From contig JAGVMY010000143.1 of NCBI GenBank assembly GCA_020053565.1, positions 1 to 5,698 on the forward strand: a DNA stretch of 5,698 nucleotides. The letters run 5' to 3'. Both the position numbers and the translations under genes were made by a program. This document shows, piece after piece, positions 1-4,898 of this stretch. The DNA comes from Thermodesulfovibrionales bacterium. GTDB taxonomy: Bacteria > Nitrospirota > Thermodesulfovibrionia > Thermodesulfovibrionales > SM23-35. Every line of letters begins with the position of its first letter. The stretch's first letter is position 1. The notes below the pieces were generated by a model. It had not been told where the DNA came from, did not search any database, and saw only the letters and a program-made list of their open reading frames with translations.

Positions 1-76
1 AGGTGAGAATACCCTACGTAGGCGAATAAAAGAAGACGACCGCTCCAAGAGGTCGCCATGGATCTCTAACGTGTAA
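1..76 (+). CDS. C-terminal tail of a probable NtrC-family (Fis-type HTH) regulator, partial
   Basis: The frame starting at base 2 is open from the window edge to TAA at 74-76 and reads GENTLRRRIKE followed by a basic, polar tail ending WISNV. GENTLRRRIKE matches the recognition helix that ends NtrC-type sigma-54 activators (E. coli NtrC has GRNTLTRKLKE at the same place). The gene would therefore be a transcriptional activator whose DNA-binding helix-turn-helix sits at its C-terminus, with receiver and AAA+ domains lying before the window. Only 24 codons are visible, so the rest of the protein, its signal and its targets cannot be judged. A tail of about 13 residues after the HTH is longer than in NtrC itself. 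Other Fis-fold proteins are possible. Confidence 0.5.
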   Translation, partial: GENTLRRRIKEDDRSKRSPWISNV

Positions 77-199
77 ATGAATTATCTAAGTAAATTGGTA
101 ATCAACAATAATTAACGCTTTTGAAACTGCGGATAAGTGTGAAGTCGTTAACTTTCAGTCCATCTTTAAGATGAGGAAAGTCGGTCCATCAAGACATTA
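77..199. other. Non-coding spacer with no intact gene
   Basis: This AT-rich stretch follows the regulator tail. On the plus strand all three frames are broken by stops, apart from a 32-codon open run at 102-197 that has no recognisable homology. It contains the compound inverted repeat at 151-181. I see no homology here to the missing membrane-spanning part of the DUF1003 remnant that follows. Confidence 0.5.
151..181. repeat. Compound inverted repeat (possible hairpin or operator)
   Basis: CATCTT (161-166) and AAGATG (168-173) are perfect complements around one base. ACTTTC (151-156) and GAAAGT (176-181) form an outer perfect pair, with unpaired bases 157-160 and 174-175 between the two stems. 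As RNA this would fold as a two-part stem with an internal loop. No T-run follows on the plus strand, so it is not a classical intrinsic terminator, though it lies downstream of the regulator tail where 3'-end processing would be expected. A 7-base direct repeat, GTCCATC, occurs at 158-164 and 184-190. Confidence 0.4.
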
Positions 200-413
200 A
201 TGAAAAGAAATCAGCTGGAGTGCAAGAGATCGCTTGCATGCGGAACAGGACTGTCGTATGAATCTCAAAGCAGAATTGAAAATACGTCATTTGCATGAGA
301 AAATAGACCATCTTCTCATGAATCAATGGCAAAGGCTTACGAACATCCAGAAAATCCAGATGGAGCTGACGGATGAACTTGTACATAAACCACCTCGGGA
401 ACACTCTAAATAA
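200..413 (+). pseudogene. DUF1003 protein remnant, 5'-truncated and frameshifted
   Basis: From base 216 to TAA at 411-413 the plus strand reads WSARDRLHAEQD, then NLKAELKIRHLHEKIDHLL, then QWQRLTNIQKIQMEL. This is the conserved cytoplasmic tail of DUF1003 family membrane proteins, where ARDRxxAExDxxxNLKAExEIxxLHEKxD is typical. The frame is closed just upstream by TGA at 201-203. The expected preceding residues, of the type MxxNRQ, are readable one frame over as MKRNQ from ATG 200-202. A single extra base near 215 therefore appears to break the gene. The two transmembrane segments that should come before it are absent, since bases 100-199 are full of stops. An internal ATG at 258 has AGGA seven bases upstream, so a 51-residue tail peptide might still be made. 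A sequencing error could explain the frameshift but not the missing N-terminal half. Confidence 0.6.
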
Positions 414-448
414 AACCTTTTTATGCTACTGCATTTTCCTTAATTCAT

Positions 449-469
449 ATTCACTATAATATAGTTAAT
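449..469 (+). promoter_or_regulatory. Putative rtcA promoter: -10 box inside an operator-like dyad
   Basis: TATAAT at 455-460 matches the sigma-70 -10 consensus exactly and would put the transcript start near 467, about 30 bases before the rtcA ATG. No TTGACA-like -35 element is visible 15-19 bases upstream, so the promoter may be weak or activator-dependent. The -10 box lies inside ACTATAATATAGT (453-465), a perfect dyad centred on base 459. With one mismatch (C452/T466) the arms extend to ten bases each (449-458 and 460-469). The region is AT-rich, which raises the chance of such symmetry. I see no sigma-54 (GG-N10-GC) site between the DUF1003 remnant and rtcA. Confidence 0.4.
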
Positions 470-497
470 TTAGCGCAACTGCAGGAGTAAAAGAGTC

Positions 498-1535
498 ATG
501 ATCGAAATAGACGGGAGTTATGGAGAGGGCGGAGGTCAGATACTCCGCACAGCCCTGAGCCTTTCCTGCCTGTATAAAAAACCGTTCAGGATAGTGAACA
601 TAAGAAAAGGGCGGAAAAGGTCTGGACTCATGCCACAGCATCTTCTATCCGTGAGGGCAGCACAACTCGTCTCGTCTGCTGAAGTTGAAGGTGACGATAC
701 AGGATCAACTGAGCTTTCTTTTTCACCTCATGAAATAAAAGGGGGAGACTTTTTCTTTGACATTGGTACTGCAGGCTCTACTTCTCTGGTTCTTCAGACA
801 CTCATTCCTGCTCTTGTATTTTTAGAAGGAAAGAATTCAGTCATTTTGAAGGGAGGGACCCATGTCCCTTATAGCCCATCATTTCATTATGTTGAAGGGG
901 TATTTATTCAGGTTTTAAAAAGACTGGGGATAGATATTCAACTTACTATAGAATCGTATGGTTTTTATCCAAAAGGTGGAGGGGAAATCAGGGCAGAAAT
1001 ATTTCCTGCAAAGGAAATCAAGCCTCTGAGGGTTATCGAAAGGGGTATGATGTCAGGATTAAGAGGATATTCAGGTGTCGGGAATCTGCCCTTGTCCATA
1101 GCTGAAAGGCAGAGAAATGCCTTATTAGAAAGAATACATTCTCAAATAAAAGACCTTAGATGTCCTGTTGACATAGAACTTCTGAATGTCTCAACGCCAG
1201 GGCAGGGGACATTTATATTTCTTCAGTCAGAATTAAAACATTCCATGGCAGGGTTTACATCCCTTGGTGAAAGGGGAAAGCGGGCAGAGACTGTGGGAGA
1301 AGAAGCAGCAAGAGAATTTATAAACTATTACCATTCAGATGCAGTCTTTGATCAGCATCTCCCTGACCAGATAGCTTTATATTTATCAATGTGTAATAAG
1401 GAATCAGAATTTACTACTTCCTGCATCACACAACATCTGATGACGAATTTATGGGCTATCAGTTTATTCCATGAATTTCACTATTCTATCGAAGGCGAGA
1501 TAGGAAAACCGGGGAGGGTGAAAATCAATGAGTGA
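498..1535 (+). CDS. rtcA: RNA 3'-terminal phosphate cyclase
   Basis: RtcA uses ATP to convert an RNA 3'-phosphate end to a 2',3'-cyclic phosphate, through a covalent enzyme-AMP intermediate, in the cytoplasm. The 345-residue protein has about the family length (E. coli about 340). It starts at the family's usual position with MIEIDGSYGEGGGQILR. Further conserved blocks are RSGLMPQHL (41-49), DIGTAGSTSLVLQ (88-100), GGTHVPYSPSFHY (119-131) and YPKGGGE (157-163), with the RTC insert domain at roughly 185-280. His313 in the QHLMTN block corresponds, by my reading, to the adenylylated His309 of the E. coli enzyme. AGGAG at 483-487 stands ten bases before the ATG. In E. coli rtcA follows rtcB under the sigma-54 activator RtcR. 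Here no rtcB is adjacent and the next gene is convergent, so it appears to be transcribed alone. No damage is seen. Paralogues such as Rcl1 are eukaryotic, so the assignment is firm. Confidence 0.95.
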   Translation: MIEIDGSYGEGGGQILRTALSLSCLYKKPFRIVNIRKGRKRSGLMPQHLLSVRAAQLVSSAEVEGDDTGSTELSFSPHEIKGGDFFFDIGTAGSTSLVLQTLIPALVFLEGKNSVILKGGTHVPYSPSFHYVEGVFIQVLKRLGIDIQLTIESYGFYPKGGGEIRAEIFPAKEIKPLRVIERGMMSGLRGYSGVGNLPLSIAERQRNALLERIHSQIKDLRCPVDIELLNVSTPGQGTFIFLQSELKHSMAGFTSLGERGKRAETVGEEAAREFINYYHSDAVFDQHLPDQIALYLSMCNKESEFTTSCITQHLMTNLWAISLFHEFHYSIEGEIGKPGRVKINE

Positions 1536-1547
1536 TTGTAATTGTTT

Positions 1548-2096
1548 TTACCTTCTCCTCATTATTCCCCTGAGGAGAAAAGGTCTATCATCATCAAAGA
1601 GCATTCTTCGTACTTCTGGTATGAGACTTATTGTGACTGTCACCTTACTGTCCTTAATTACATAAAGGACATCGAGGACATCAGTATAACCGAAGTCAGG
1701 AGGGTAGTAGAGCGGTCTTAATTCATATCCGATCGTATTCCCTGTAGGATCAATAATCCTGCTCAACCTAAATTGCCAGAAGGAATGGTGGAACCTGATA
1801 AACTTTCCTGCCTCCTCCAGCGCCTCTTTTGCAGGTACCCCTTGTTTTATCTTGTAATCAAATTCAGGCGCGTATACCTCGAATGTATACTTGTCGTCTT
1901 CTTTATCGAGAATCGCAATGGTTTCGATGTCGTTACTATATCTCCCCCCGTAAAGTATGAGAGTATACATTCCTGATATCTCTGTAACCTTTGCTCCCTC
2001 TGTTTTCAGATATATTCCAGGAGCACAGGAAATAATGGTCAGGAAGAGCGAAATAATTATCATTGTGGTCGTAAAGCTATGGAATATTTTTTTCAT
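1548..2096 (-). CDS. Putative outer-membrane lipoprotein of unknown function
   Basis: I do not recognise the family. The 182-residue product starts MKKIF, has a hydrophobic stretch at residues 12-22, and ends its signal in the lipobox IISC with Cys24. It is therefore probably cleaved by signal peptidase II and lipidated. Residue +2 is Ala, not Asp, which favours sorting to the outer membrane. The mature part (about 159 residues) is mixed alpha/beta in flavour. It has a YGGRYSNDIETIAILDKE segment (49-66), a YTFEVYAPEFDYKI segment (69-82), an aromatic HHSFWQFR stretch around 103-110, and an Arg-rich C-terminus (RGIMRRR). It has no Cys besides Cys24, no catalytic signature I can name and no further membrane segment. 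No good Shine-Dalgarno precedes the ATG, the nearest GGAG being over 15 bases away. It is a single-gene unit, convergent with rtcA and divergent from the nuclease gene. Confidence 0.8.
   Translation of the reverse strand: MKKIFHSFTTTMIIISLFLTIISCAPGIYLKTEGAKVTEISGMYTLILYGGRYSNDIETIAILDKEDDKYTFEVYAPEFDYKIKQGVPAKEALEEAGKFIRFHHSFWQFRLSRIIDPTGNTIGYELRPLYYPPDFGYTDVLDVLYVIKDSKVTVTISLIPEVRRMLFDDDRPFLLRGIMRRR
1551..1583. terminator. Inverted repeat at the rtcA/lipoprotein convergent junction (possible bidirectional terminator)
   Basis: TTCTCCTCA (1553-1561) and TGAGGAGAA (1571-1579) are perfect nine-base complements around a nine-base loop. CC (1551-1552) and GG (1582-1583) can extend the stem across a two-A bulge. 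It lies 15 bases after the rtcA stop and overlaps the last codons of the opposing lipoprotein gene. A hairpin between convergent genes suggests a shared terminator, but neither strand has a U-run directly after the stem, so Rho-independent termination is not demonstrated. Confidence 0.35.
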
Positions 2097-2131
2097 GACT
2101 TTATTTTTCTATTTCTCCACCTACTTATATG

Positions 2132-2153
2132 AGTTTACCCTTTGACATAAACT
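2132..2153. promoter_or_regulatory. Dyad AGTTTA-N10-TAAACT upstream of the lipoprotein gene
   Basis: Perfect six-base arms (2132-2137 and 2148-2153) are separated by ten bases, a size suited to a dimeric repressor or activator. The site lies 36-57 bases upstream of the lipoprotein start, where its promoter is expected, and contains a TTGACA on the opposite strand. The motif matches no operator I can name with confidence. The AT-rich setting makes chance symmetry possible. Confidence 0.3.
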
Positions 2154-2250
2154 ATTTATCAATACCTATGTCCTTTTCATCTCTTTTTTTCTTTACAAAT
2201 TATACCTGAACGACACTTTAATTTTCATCTCCATTCAAGGGGTTTGGCCG

Positions 2251-2270
2251 AGGCTTTCTTAAGATTGCCT
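2251..2270. repeat. Twenty-base imperfect palindrome in the divergent spacer
   Basis: AGGC, TT, TCTTAAGA, TT, GCCT is symmetric at 16 of 20 positions around 2260/2261, with the TT/TT pairs as the only mismatches. AAGG (2237-2240) and CCTT (2272-2275) can add a further outer pair. It could be an operator for a dimeric regulator or a leader hairpin in a nuclease transcript starting far upstream. No T-run follows, so it is not an obvious terminator. Confidence 0.35.
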
Positions 2271-2315
2271 TCCTTTAGCTCAGGAACAATTGGTTCTGTG
2301 AAGACTATTATTCAG

Positions 2316-2343
2316 TTAAAAATCATGAGTAAAAAGTTATAAT
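2316..2343 (+). promoter_or_regulatory. Putative promoter placing the nuclease transcript start at its ATG
   Basis: TATAAT at 2338-2343 is a perfect -10 hexamer that ends five bases before the ATG at 2349. TTAAAA at 2316-2321 is a four-of-six match to the -35 consensus with a 16-base spacer. A start site about seven bases past the -10 falls at or within the ATG, implying a leaderless mRNA. No Shine-Dalgarno sequence precedes that ATG, which fits. The AT-rich context means the box could be fortuitous. Confidence 0.35.
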
Positions 2344-2348
2344 AAAAT

Positions 2349-2897
2349 ATGAACAGAAAAACAATGAAATTTGGTGCATTGCTGTTCTTTTTTATATCTA
2401 CAATTGTCTATTTCATTTATGACAAATATCCCCCTGCAGCACAGCGGAGCAAAGATACATCTGTTGTTTCTGTCGTGGAAGTCCATGATGGTGATACTGT
2501 CAGTGTGATTATCAACAGGAAGAAAGAAAAGGTGAGACTTTTAGGAATAGATGCGCCTGAAATAGGACAGAGACCCTGGGGAGAGAAGGCAAAAAAATAT
2601 CTTGAAACACTCTTGAGTCTCTCAGGGTCGAAGGTAACACTGGAATTCGATGTTGAACAAAGGGATAAGTATGGCCGTATCCTCGCATATCTCCGTACGG
2701 CTAACAGAGAGATTATTAACCTTTTGATGCTTAAGCATGGATATGCAATGCTTTATACTGTCCCGCCAAATGTAAAGTATGTCAATGAATTACAAGATGC
2801 ACAGAAAGAGGCAAGGGAGAAGAGAATAGGAATATGGAGTGAAAAAGGCTTGAAAGAAAAACCAGTGGATTACAGGAAGGAACACCCGAGAATGTAG
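2349..2897 (+). CDS. Membrane-anchored thermonuclease (SNase-like) family protein
   Basis: This is a calcium-dependent, nonspecific nuclease of the staphylococcal nuclease (OB-fold) family, 182 residues long. Residues 8-24 form one hydrophobic segment after a basic N-terminus, which should act as a signal anchor or signal peptide and place the enzyme outside the cytoplasm. No lipobox Cys is present. The nuclease domain spans about 38-165. Its key residues are all in place. Asp49 in HDGDTV, Asp68 in GIDAPE and the following segment form the metal site (S. aureus Asp21 and Asp40). Arg63 in VRLLGIDAPE, Glu71 in the same block and Arg110 in DKYGR match catalytic Arg35, Glu43 and Arg87. The conserved GIW motif occurs near residue 162. 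The ATG at 2349 lacks a ribosome site; Met6 at 2364 is an alternative with no better one. Role inferred: digestion of extracellular or periplasmic nucleic acid. Substrate preference cannot be read from sequence. Confidence 0.9.
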   Translation: MNRKTMKFGALLFFFISTIVYFIYDKYPPAAQRSKDTSVVSVVEVHDGDTVSVIINRKKEKVRLLGIDAPEIGQRPWGEKAKKYLETLLSLSGSKVTLEFDVEQRDKYGRILAYLRTANREIINLLMLKHGYAMLYTVPPNVKYVNELQDAQKEAREKRIGIWSEKGLKEKPVDYRKEHPRM

Positions 2898-2898
2898 G

Positions 2899-3567
2899 CT
2901 AAGACTCATCCATCAATTCATTAAAATCAAAAACAGACAGAAAATCTTTTGAGGGCTTCGGTATAGTATTTGAACTTGCCTTTGCCTTGTAAAGAACGTG
3001 CTTGATCCCGTATTCTTTTGCTGTTGTTAAAATCTCTTCTGAATCATCAATGAGGAGAGTTTTTTCTTTATCAAATCCGAGACGTTTTTCTGCTTCCCTC
3101 CAGAACTCAAGGCTCTCCTTTGGAGAACCCGCATCGAATGAAGAAAGCACAGAATCAAAATATTTTCCTATACGAGTCTTTTTGAGTTTCAGGTCAACAG
3201 CCTTGTAATGTGCATTTGTGACGAGAAATATTTTTTTCTTGTTTCTTTTGAGCATCTTGAGAAAATCCTCGACATGGGGATGAACTTCTATGAGATGTCG
3301 TATCTGCTCTTTAAGTGCAGGGATATCAAGATCAAGTTCTTTTGACCAGAAGTCGAGGTCTGTCCAGTTTAGGGTGCCCTCATGGATCCTGTAGAGCTTC
3401 ATGAGCTCATCTTTTGCCTTGCCAAATGTAATGTTATGTTTCTCAGCATACTTTTCCGGAACAAGATGCTCCCAGAAGTAGTCATCAAAATATTTGTCGA
3501 GGAGTGTTCCATCCATATCAAGGAGGACAAATTGTATGTCTTTGAGAGGAAATTTTATTGAGTTCAT
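2899..3567 (-). CDS. HAD-superfamily phosphatase, YrfG-like GMP/IMP nucleotidase
   Basis: The 222-residue protein is a cytoplasmic HAD hydrolase closely resembling E. coli YrfG, which dephosphorylates GMP and IMP. All four HAD motifs are visible: LLDMDGTLLD with nucleophile Asp17 and acid/base Asp19, VTNA with Thr117, SPKE with Lys150, and LIDDSEE with Asp174 and Asp175. The alpha-helical cap lies at about 25-95. YrfG hallmarks are shared: DxYFWxxLVPE just after motif I, GTLNWxxLDxWSxxLxLDI at about 64-82, and TNAH at motif II. Length matches YrfG. Substrate is inferred from this similarity, and other nucleotide or sugar phosphates are possible. The start at 3567 gives the normal N-terminus. 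No strong Shine-Dalgarno precedes it, and the minus strand reads ATGAGATGA across it, so a two-codon ORF overlaps the start. Its stop lies one base from the opposing nuclease stop, and it diverges from argD. Confidence 0.88.
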   Translation of the reverse strand: MNSIKFPLKDIQFVLLDMDGTLLDKYFDDYFWEHLVPEKYAEKHNITFGKAKDELMKLYRIHEGTLNWTDLDFWSKELDLDIPALKEQIRHLIEVHPHVEDFLKMLKRNKKKIFLVTNAHYKAVDLKLKKTRIGKYFDSVLSSFDAGSPKESLEFWREAEKRLGFDKEKTLLIDDSEEILTTAKEYGIKHVLYKAKASSNTIPKPSKDFLSVFDFNELMDES

Positions 3568-3585
3568 CTCATGTGTTCTATCTTC

Positions 3586-3612
3586 TTATGTTTTTCAGGA
3601 TAGTATACATAA
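3586..3612. promoter_or_regulatory. Dyad TTATGT-N15-ACATAA in the HAD/argD divergent spacer
   Basis: Six-base perfect arms (3586-3591 and 3607-3612) flank 15 bases in the 102-base region that should contain both divergent promoters. TAGTAT/TATACA at 3601-3609 resembles a -10 box for argD, with a transcript start near 3615, but no convincing -35 is present. The dyad does not match the ArgR ARG-box pattern (TGAAT/ATTCA arms), so I do not call an ArgR operator. Confidence 0.25.
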
Positions 3613-3643
3613 AAAGAAATAAGAAGTAAGGGTTTGATTTTTC

Positions 3644-3658
3644 AACGGATTTTCCGTT
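3644..3658 (+). repeat. Small hairpin just upstream of the argD start
   Basis: AACGG (3644-3648) and CCGTT (3654-3658) form a five-base-pair stem with a five-base loop, ending 11 bases before the argD ATG. In the mRNA it would occupy the place where a Shine-Dalgarno sequence would be expected, and none is present. It could tune initiation, or it may be incidental. Confidence 0.3.
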
Positions 3659-3669
3659 ATTATCACTTC

Positions 3670-4869
3670 ATGGATATTAAGAAATTCTTCGATGAGGCAA
3701 GTCGCTATATCATGAATACCTATACCAGGTTCCCTATCGTCCTGAGGAAAGGCCGGGGTATGAAGGTATGGAGTTCTGATGGTAAAGAATATCTCGATTT
3801 TGTCGCTGGAGTTGCAGTAAATATCCTTGGTCACTGCCACCCGCGGGTTGTGGTTGCGATACAGAAGCAGGCACAGCGGCTCCTCCATGTATCAAATTAT
3901 TACTACATTGAGCCACAGATAAAACTTGCAAAACTGCTCATAGAGAATTCTTTTGCAGATAAGGTATTTTTCTGCAATTCAGGAGCTGAGGCAAACGAAG
4001 CAGCAATAAAGCTCAGCCGCAAGTATTCTAAGGAAAATGTCAGTTCTGATCGCTTTGAGATAATCACTGCGAAGGATTCTTTCCATGGAAGGACTCTTGC
4101 AACACTTACTGCAACAGGACAGGAAAAATTTCAGAAAGGGTTCGAGCCATTAGTACCAGGGTTCAAACACGTTCCGTTTAATGATGTGAGCGCTATAAAT
4201 AAAGCAATAACAAAGAACACATGTGCAATCATGTTAGAGCCTATACAGGGAGAAGGCGGAGTGCAGGTACCAGACCAGAATTACCTGAAAAACGTACGTG
4301 AACTCTGTAACAAACATACTCTACTGCTCATACTGGATGAGGTACAGACAGGAATGGGCAGGACAGGGAAACTATTTGCGTATGAACATTTTGGCATTAC
4401 GCCAGACATTATGACGATTGCAAAAGGACTCGGTGGCGGTGTACCGATAGGTGCAATGCTTACCACAGATAAGTTTGCCCCTGCGTTACAGCCCGGCACC
4501 CATGCGACAACCTTTGGTGGTAACCCGCTTGTATGTGCTGCAGCAATAGCAACAATCGAGACACTCCTTGAAGATGGGTTTATACTCGACCAGTGTAACA
4601 GAATGGGTAAATACCTGAGGGAAAGGCTCGAAGAGCTTAAGAAGAAATTCCCAGACCTTATTGTGGATATAAGGGGCCTCGGACTCATGTTGGGCATGGA
4701 ACTGTCAAAAGAAGGCGAGCCTATCGTGAAGGCATGTATTGAAAAGGGAGTGCTTATAAACTGCACTGCAGGGAACGTGTTGCGTTTCATACCACCTCTT
4801 ATTGTACAAAAGAAAGATATAGACTATCTTATTGAGACACTTGAGGAAGTTTTTAAGAGGCTCTCATAA
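3670..4869 (+). CDS. argD: Acetylornithine aminotransferase
   Basis: ArgD is a cytoplasmic class III, PLP-dependent aminotransferase that makes N-acetylornithine from N-acetylglutamate semialdehyde with glutamate as amino donor. From the ATG at 3670 it has 399 residues, the family length. Visible landmarks are YLDFVAGVAVNILGHCHP (41-58), the phosphate-binding SGAEANE (104-110), FHGRT (138-142), EPIQGEGG (190-197), the cofactor Asp in LDEVQTGMGRTG (222-233; Asp223) and the Schiff-base Lys252 in IAKGLGGG. The C-terminal RGLGLMLG motif is also present. The ATG at 3670 lacks a Shine-Dalgarno sequence. An in-frame TTG at 3634 would add 12 residues (IFQRIFRYYHF) that the family does not have, so I prefer 3670. 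Adjacent argF, 35 bases downstream, supports an arginine role over the related succinylornithine or GABA aminotransferases. LysN-like double use with N-succinyl-diaminopimelate substrates is known in the family and cannot be excluded. Confidence 0.95.
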   Translation: MDIKKFFDEASRYIMNTYTRFPIVLRKGRGMKVWSSDGKEYLDFVAGVAVNILGHCHPRVVVAIQKQAQRLLHVSNYYYIEPQIKLAKLLIENSFADKVFFCNSGAEANEAAIKLSRKYSKENVSSDRFEIITAKDSFHGRTLATLTATGQEKFQKGFEPLVPGFKHVPFNDVSAINKAITKNTCAIMLEPIQGEGGVQVPDQNYLKNVRELCNKHTLLLILDEVQTGMGRTGKLFAYEHFGITPDIMTIAKGLGGGVPIGAMLTTDKFAPALQPGTHATTFGGNPLVCAAAIATIETLLEDGFILDQCNRMGKYLRERLEELKKKFPDLIVDIRGLGLMLGMELSKEGEPIVKACIEKGVLINCTAGNVLRFIPPLIVQKKDIDYLIETLEEVFKRLS

Positions 4870-4898
4870 ATCAGGAGAGGGCAAAAATAATCAGGAGA
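4869..4898 (+). repeat. Ten-base direct repeat with tandem Shine-Dalgarno sequences before argF
   Basis: AATCAGGAGA occurs at 4869-4878 and again at 4889-4898, exactly 20 bases apart, in the 35-base argD-argF gap. The second copy is the functional ribosome site (AGGAG about seven bases from the argF ATG at 4905). The first copy has no start codon at proper spacing. It may be a relic of a small duplication or a ribosome standby site next to the argD stop, aiding coupled translation. Confidence 0.5.

Larger units (their letters stand above)
2097..2348. other. Divergent intergenic region, lipoprotein/nuclease
   Basis: These 252 bases separate two diverging starts and should hold both promoters. 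On the plus strand TTGACA (2142-2147) is a perfect -35 hexamer but has no good -10 at 16-18 bases. TATAAT (2338-2343) lies right at the nuclease ATG. On the minus strand TATAAG at 2124-2129, with weak upstream matches, is a possible -10 for the lipoprotein gene. Two dyads (2132-2153 and 2251-2270) and an imperfect palindrome around 2281-2298 (CA-GAAC, loop, GTTCTG with one bulged G) may be regulatory. Bases 2240-2275 look more GC-rich than the surroundings. No gene is supported. A frame open at 2151-2339 has no start near its 5' end and no recognisable homology. Confidence 0.45.

Noticed and set aside
1..59. Minus-strand frame open from ATG at 57-59 to the window edge (MATSWSGRLLLFAY)
   Set aside because: Only 19 codons visible, no good Shine-Dalgarno, and the plus-strand reading of the same bases matches an NtrC-type HTH tail.
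102..200. Plus-strand run open for 32 codons before TAA at 198-200
   Set aside because: No start codon near its 5' end and no recognisable similarity; probably chance, although it lies just upstream of the DUF1003 remnant.
189..404. 71-residue minus-strand ORF
   Set aside because: It is the antisense of the DUF1003 tail, whose plus-strand reading shows clear family motifs.
414..497. Sigma-54 promoter for rtcA, as in the E. coli rtcBA operon
   Set aside because: No GG-N10-GC element is present in the rtcA upstream region.
1528..1665. 45-codon plus-strand ORF overlapping the rtcA stop, with a GGAGGG-like sequence upstream
   Set aside because: The purine-rich sequence is coding for the normal RtcA C-terminus, and the ORF is otherwise antisense to the lipoprotein gene with no recognisable product.
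1773..2145. Two plus-strand ORFs of 67 and 62 residues
   Set aside because: Antisense shadows of the lipoprotein gene; no ribosome site or family resemblance.
2325..2342. Five-codon upstream ORF (MSKKL) just before the nuclease start
   Set aside because: No Shine-Dalgarno, and it would lie outside the mRNA if the TATAAT at 2338 is the promoter.
3002..3208. Plus-strand ORF of 68 residues inside the HAD gene
   Set aside because: Antisense shadow; the minus strand carries all four HAD motifs.
3568..3669. ArgR operator before argD
   Set aside because: I looked for TGAAT/ATTCA-type ARG boxes and found none; the dyad present has different arms and spacing.
3595..3931. Minus-strand ORFs of 97 and 65 residues over the argD 5' region
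   Set aside because: Shadows of argD with no coding signature of their own.
4281..4790. 169-residue minus-strand ORF
   Set aside because: Long but antisense to the PLP-lysine region of argD; its Ser/Pro/Ile-rich composition is typical of a reverse-strand shadow.
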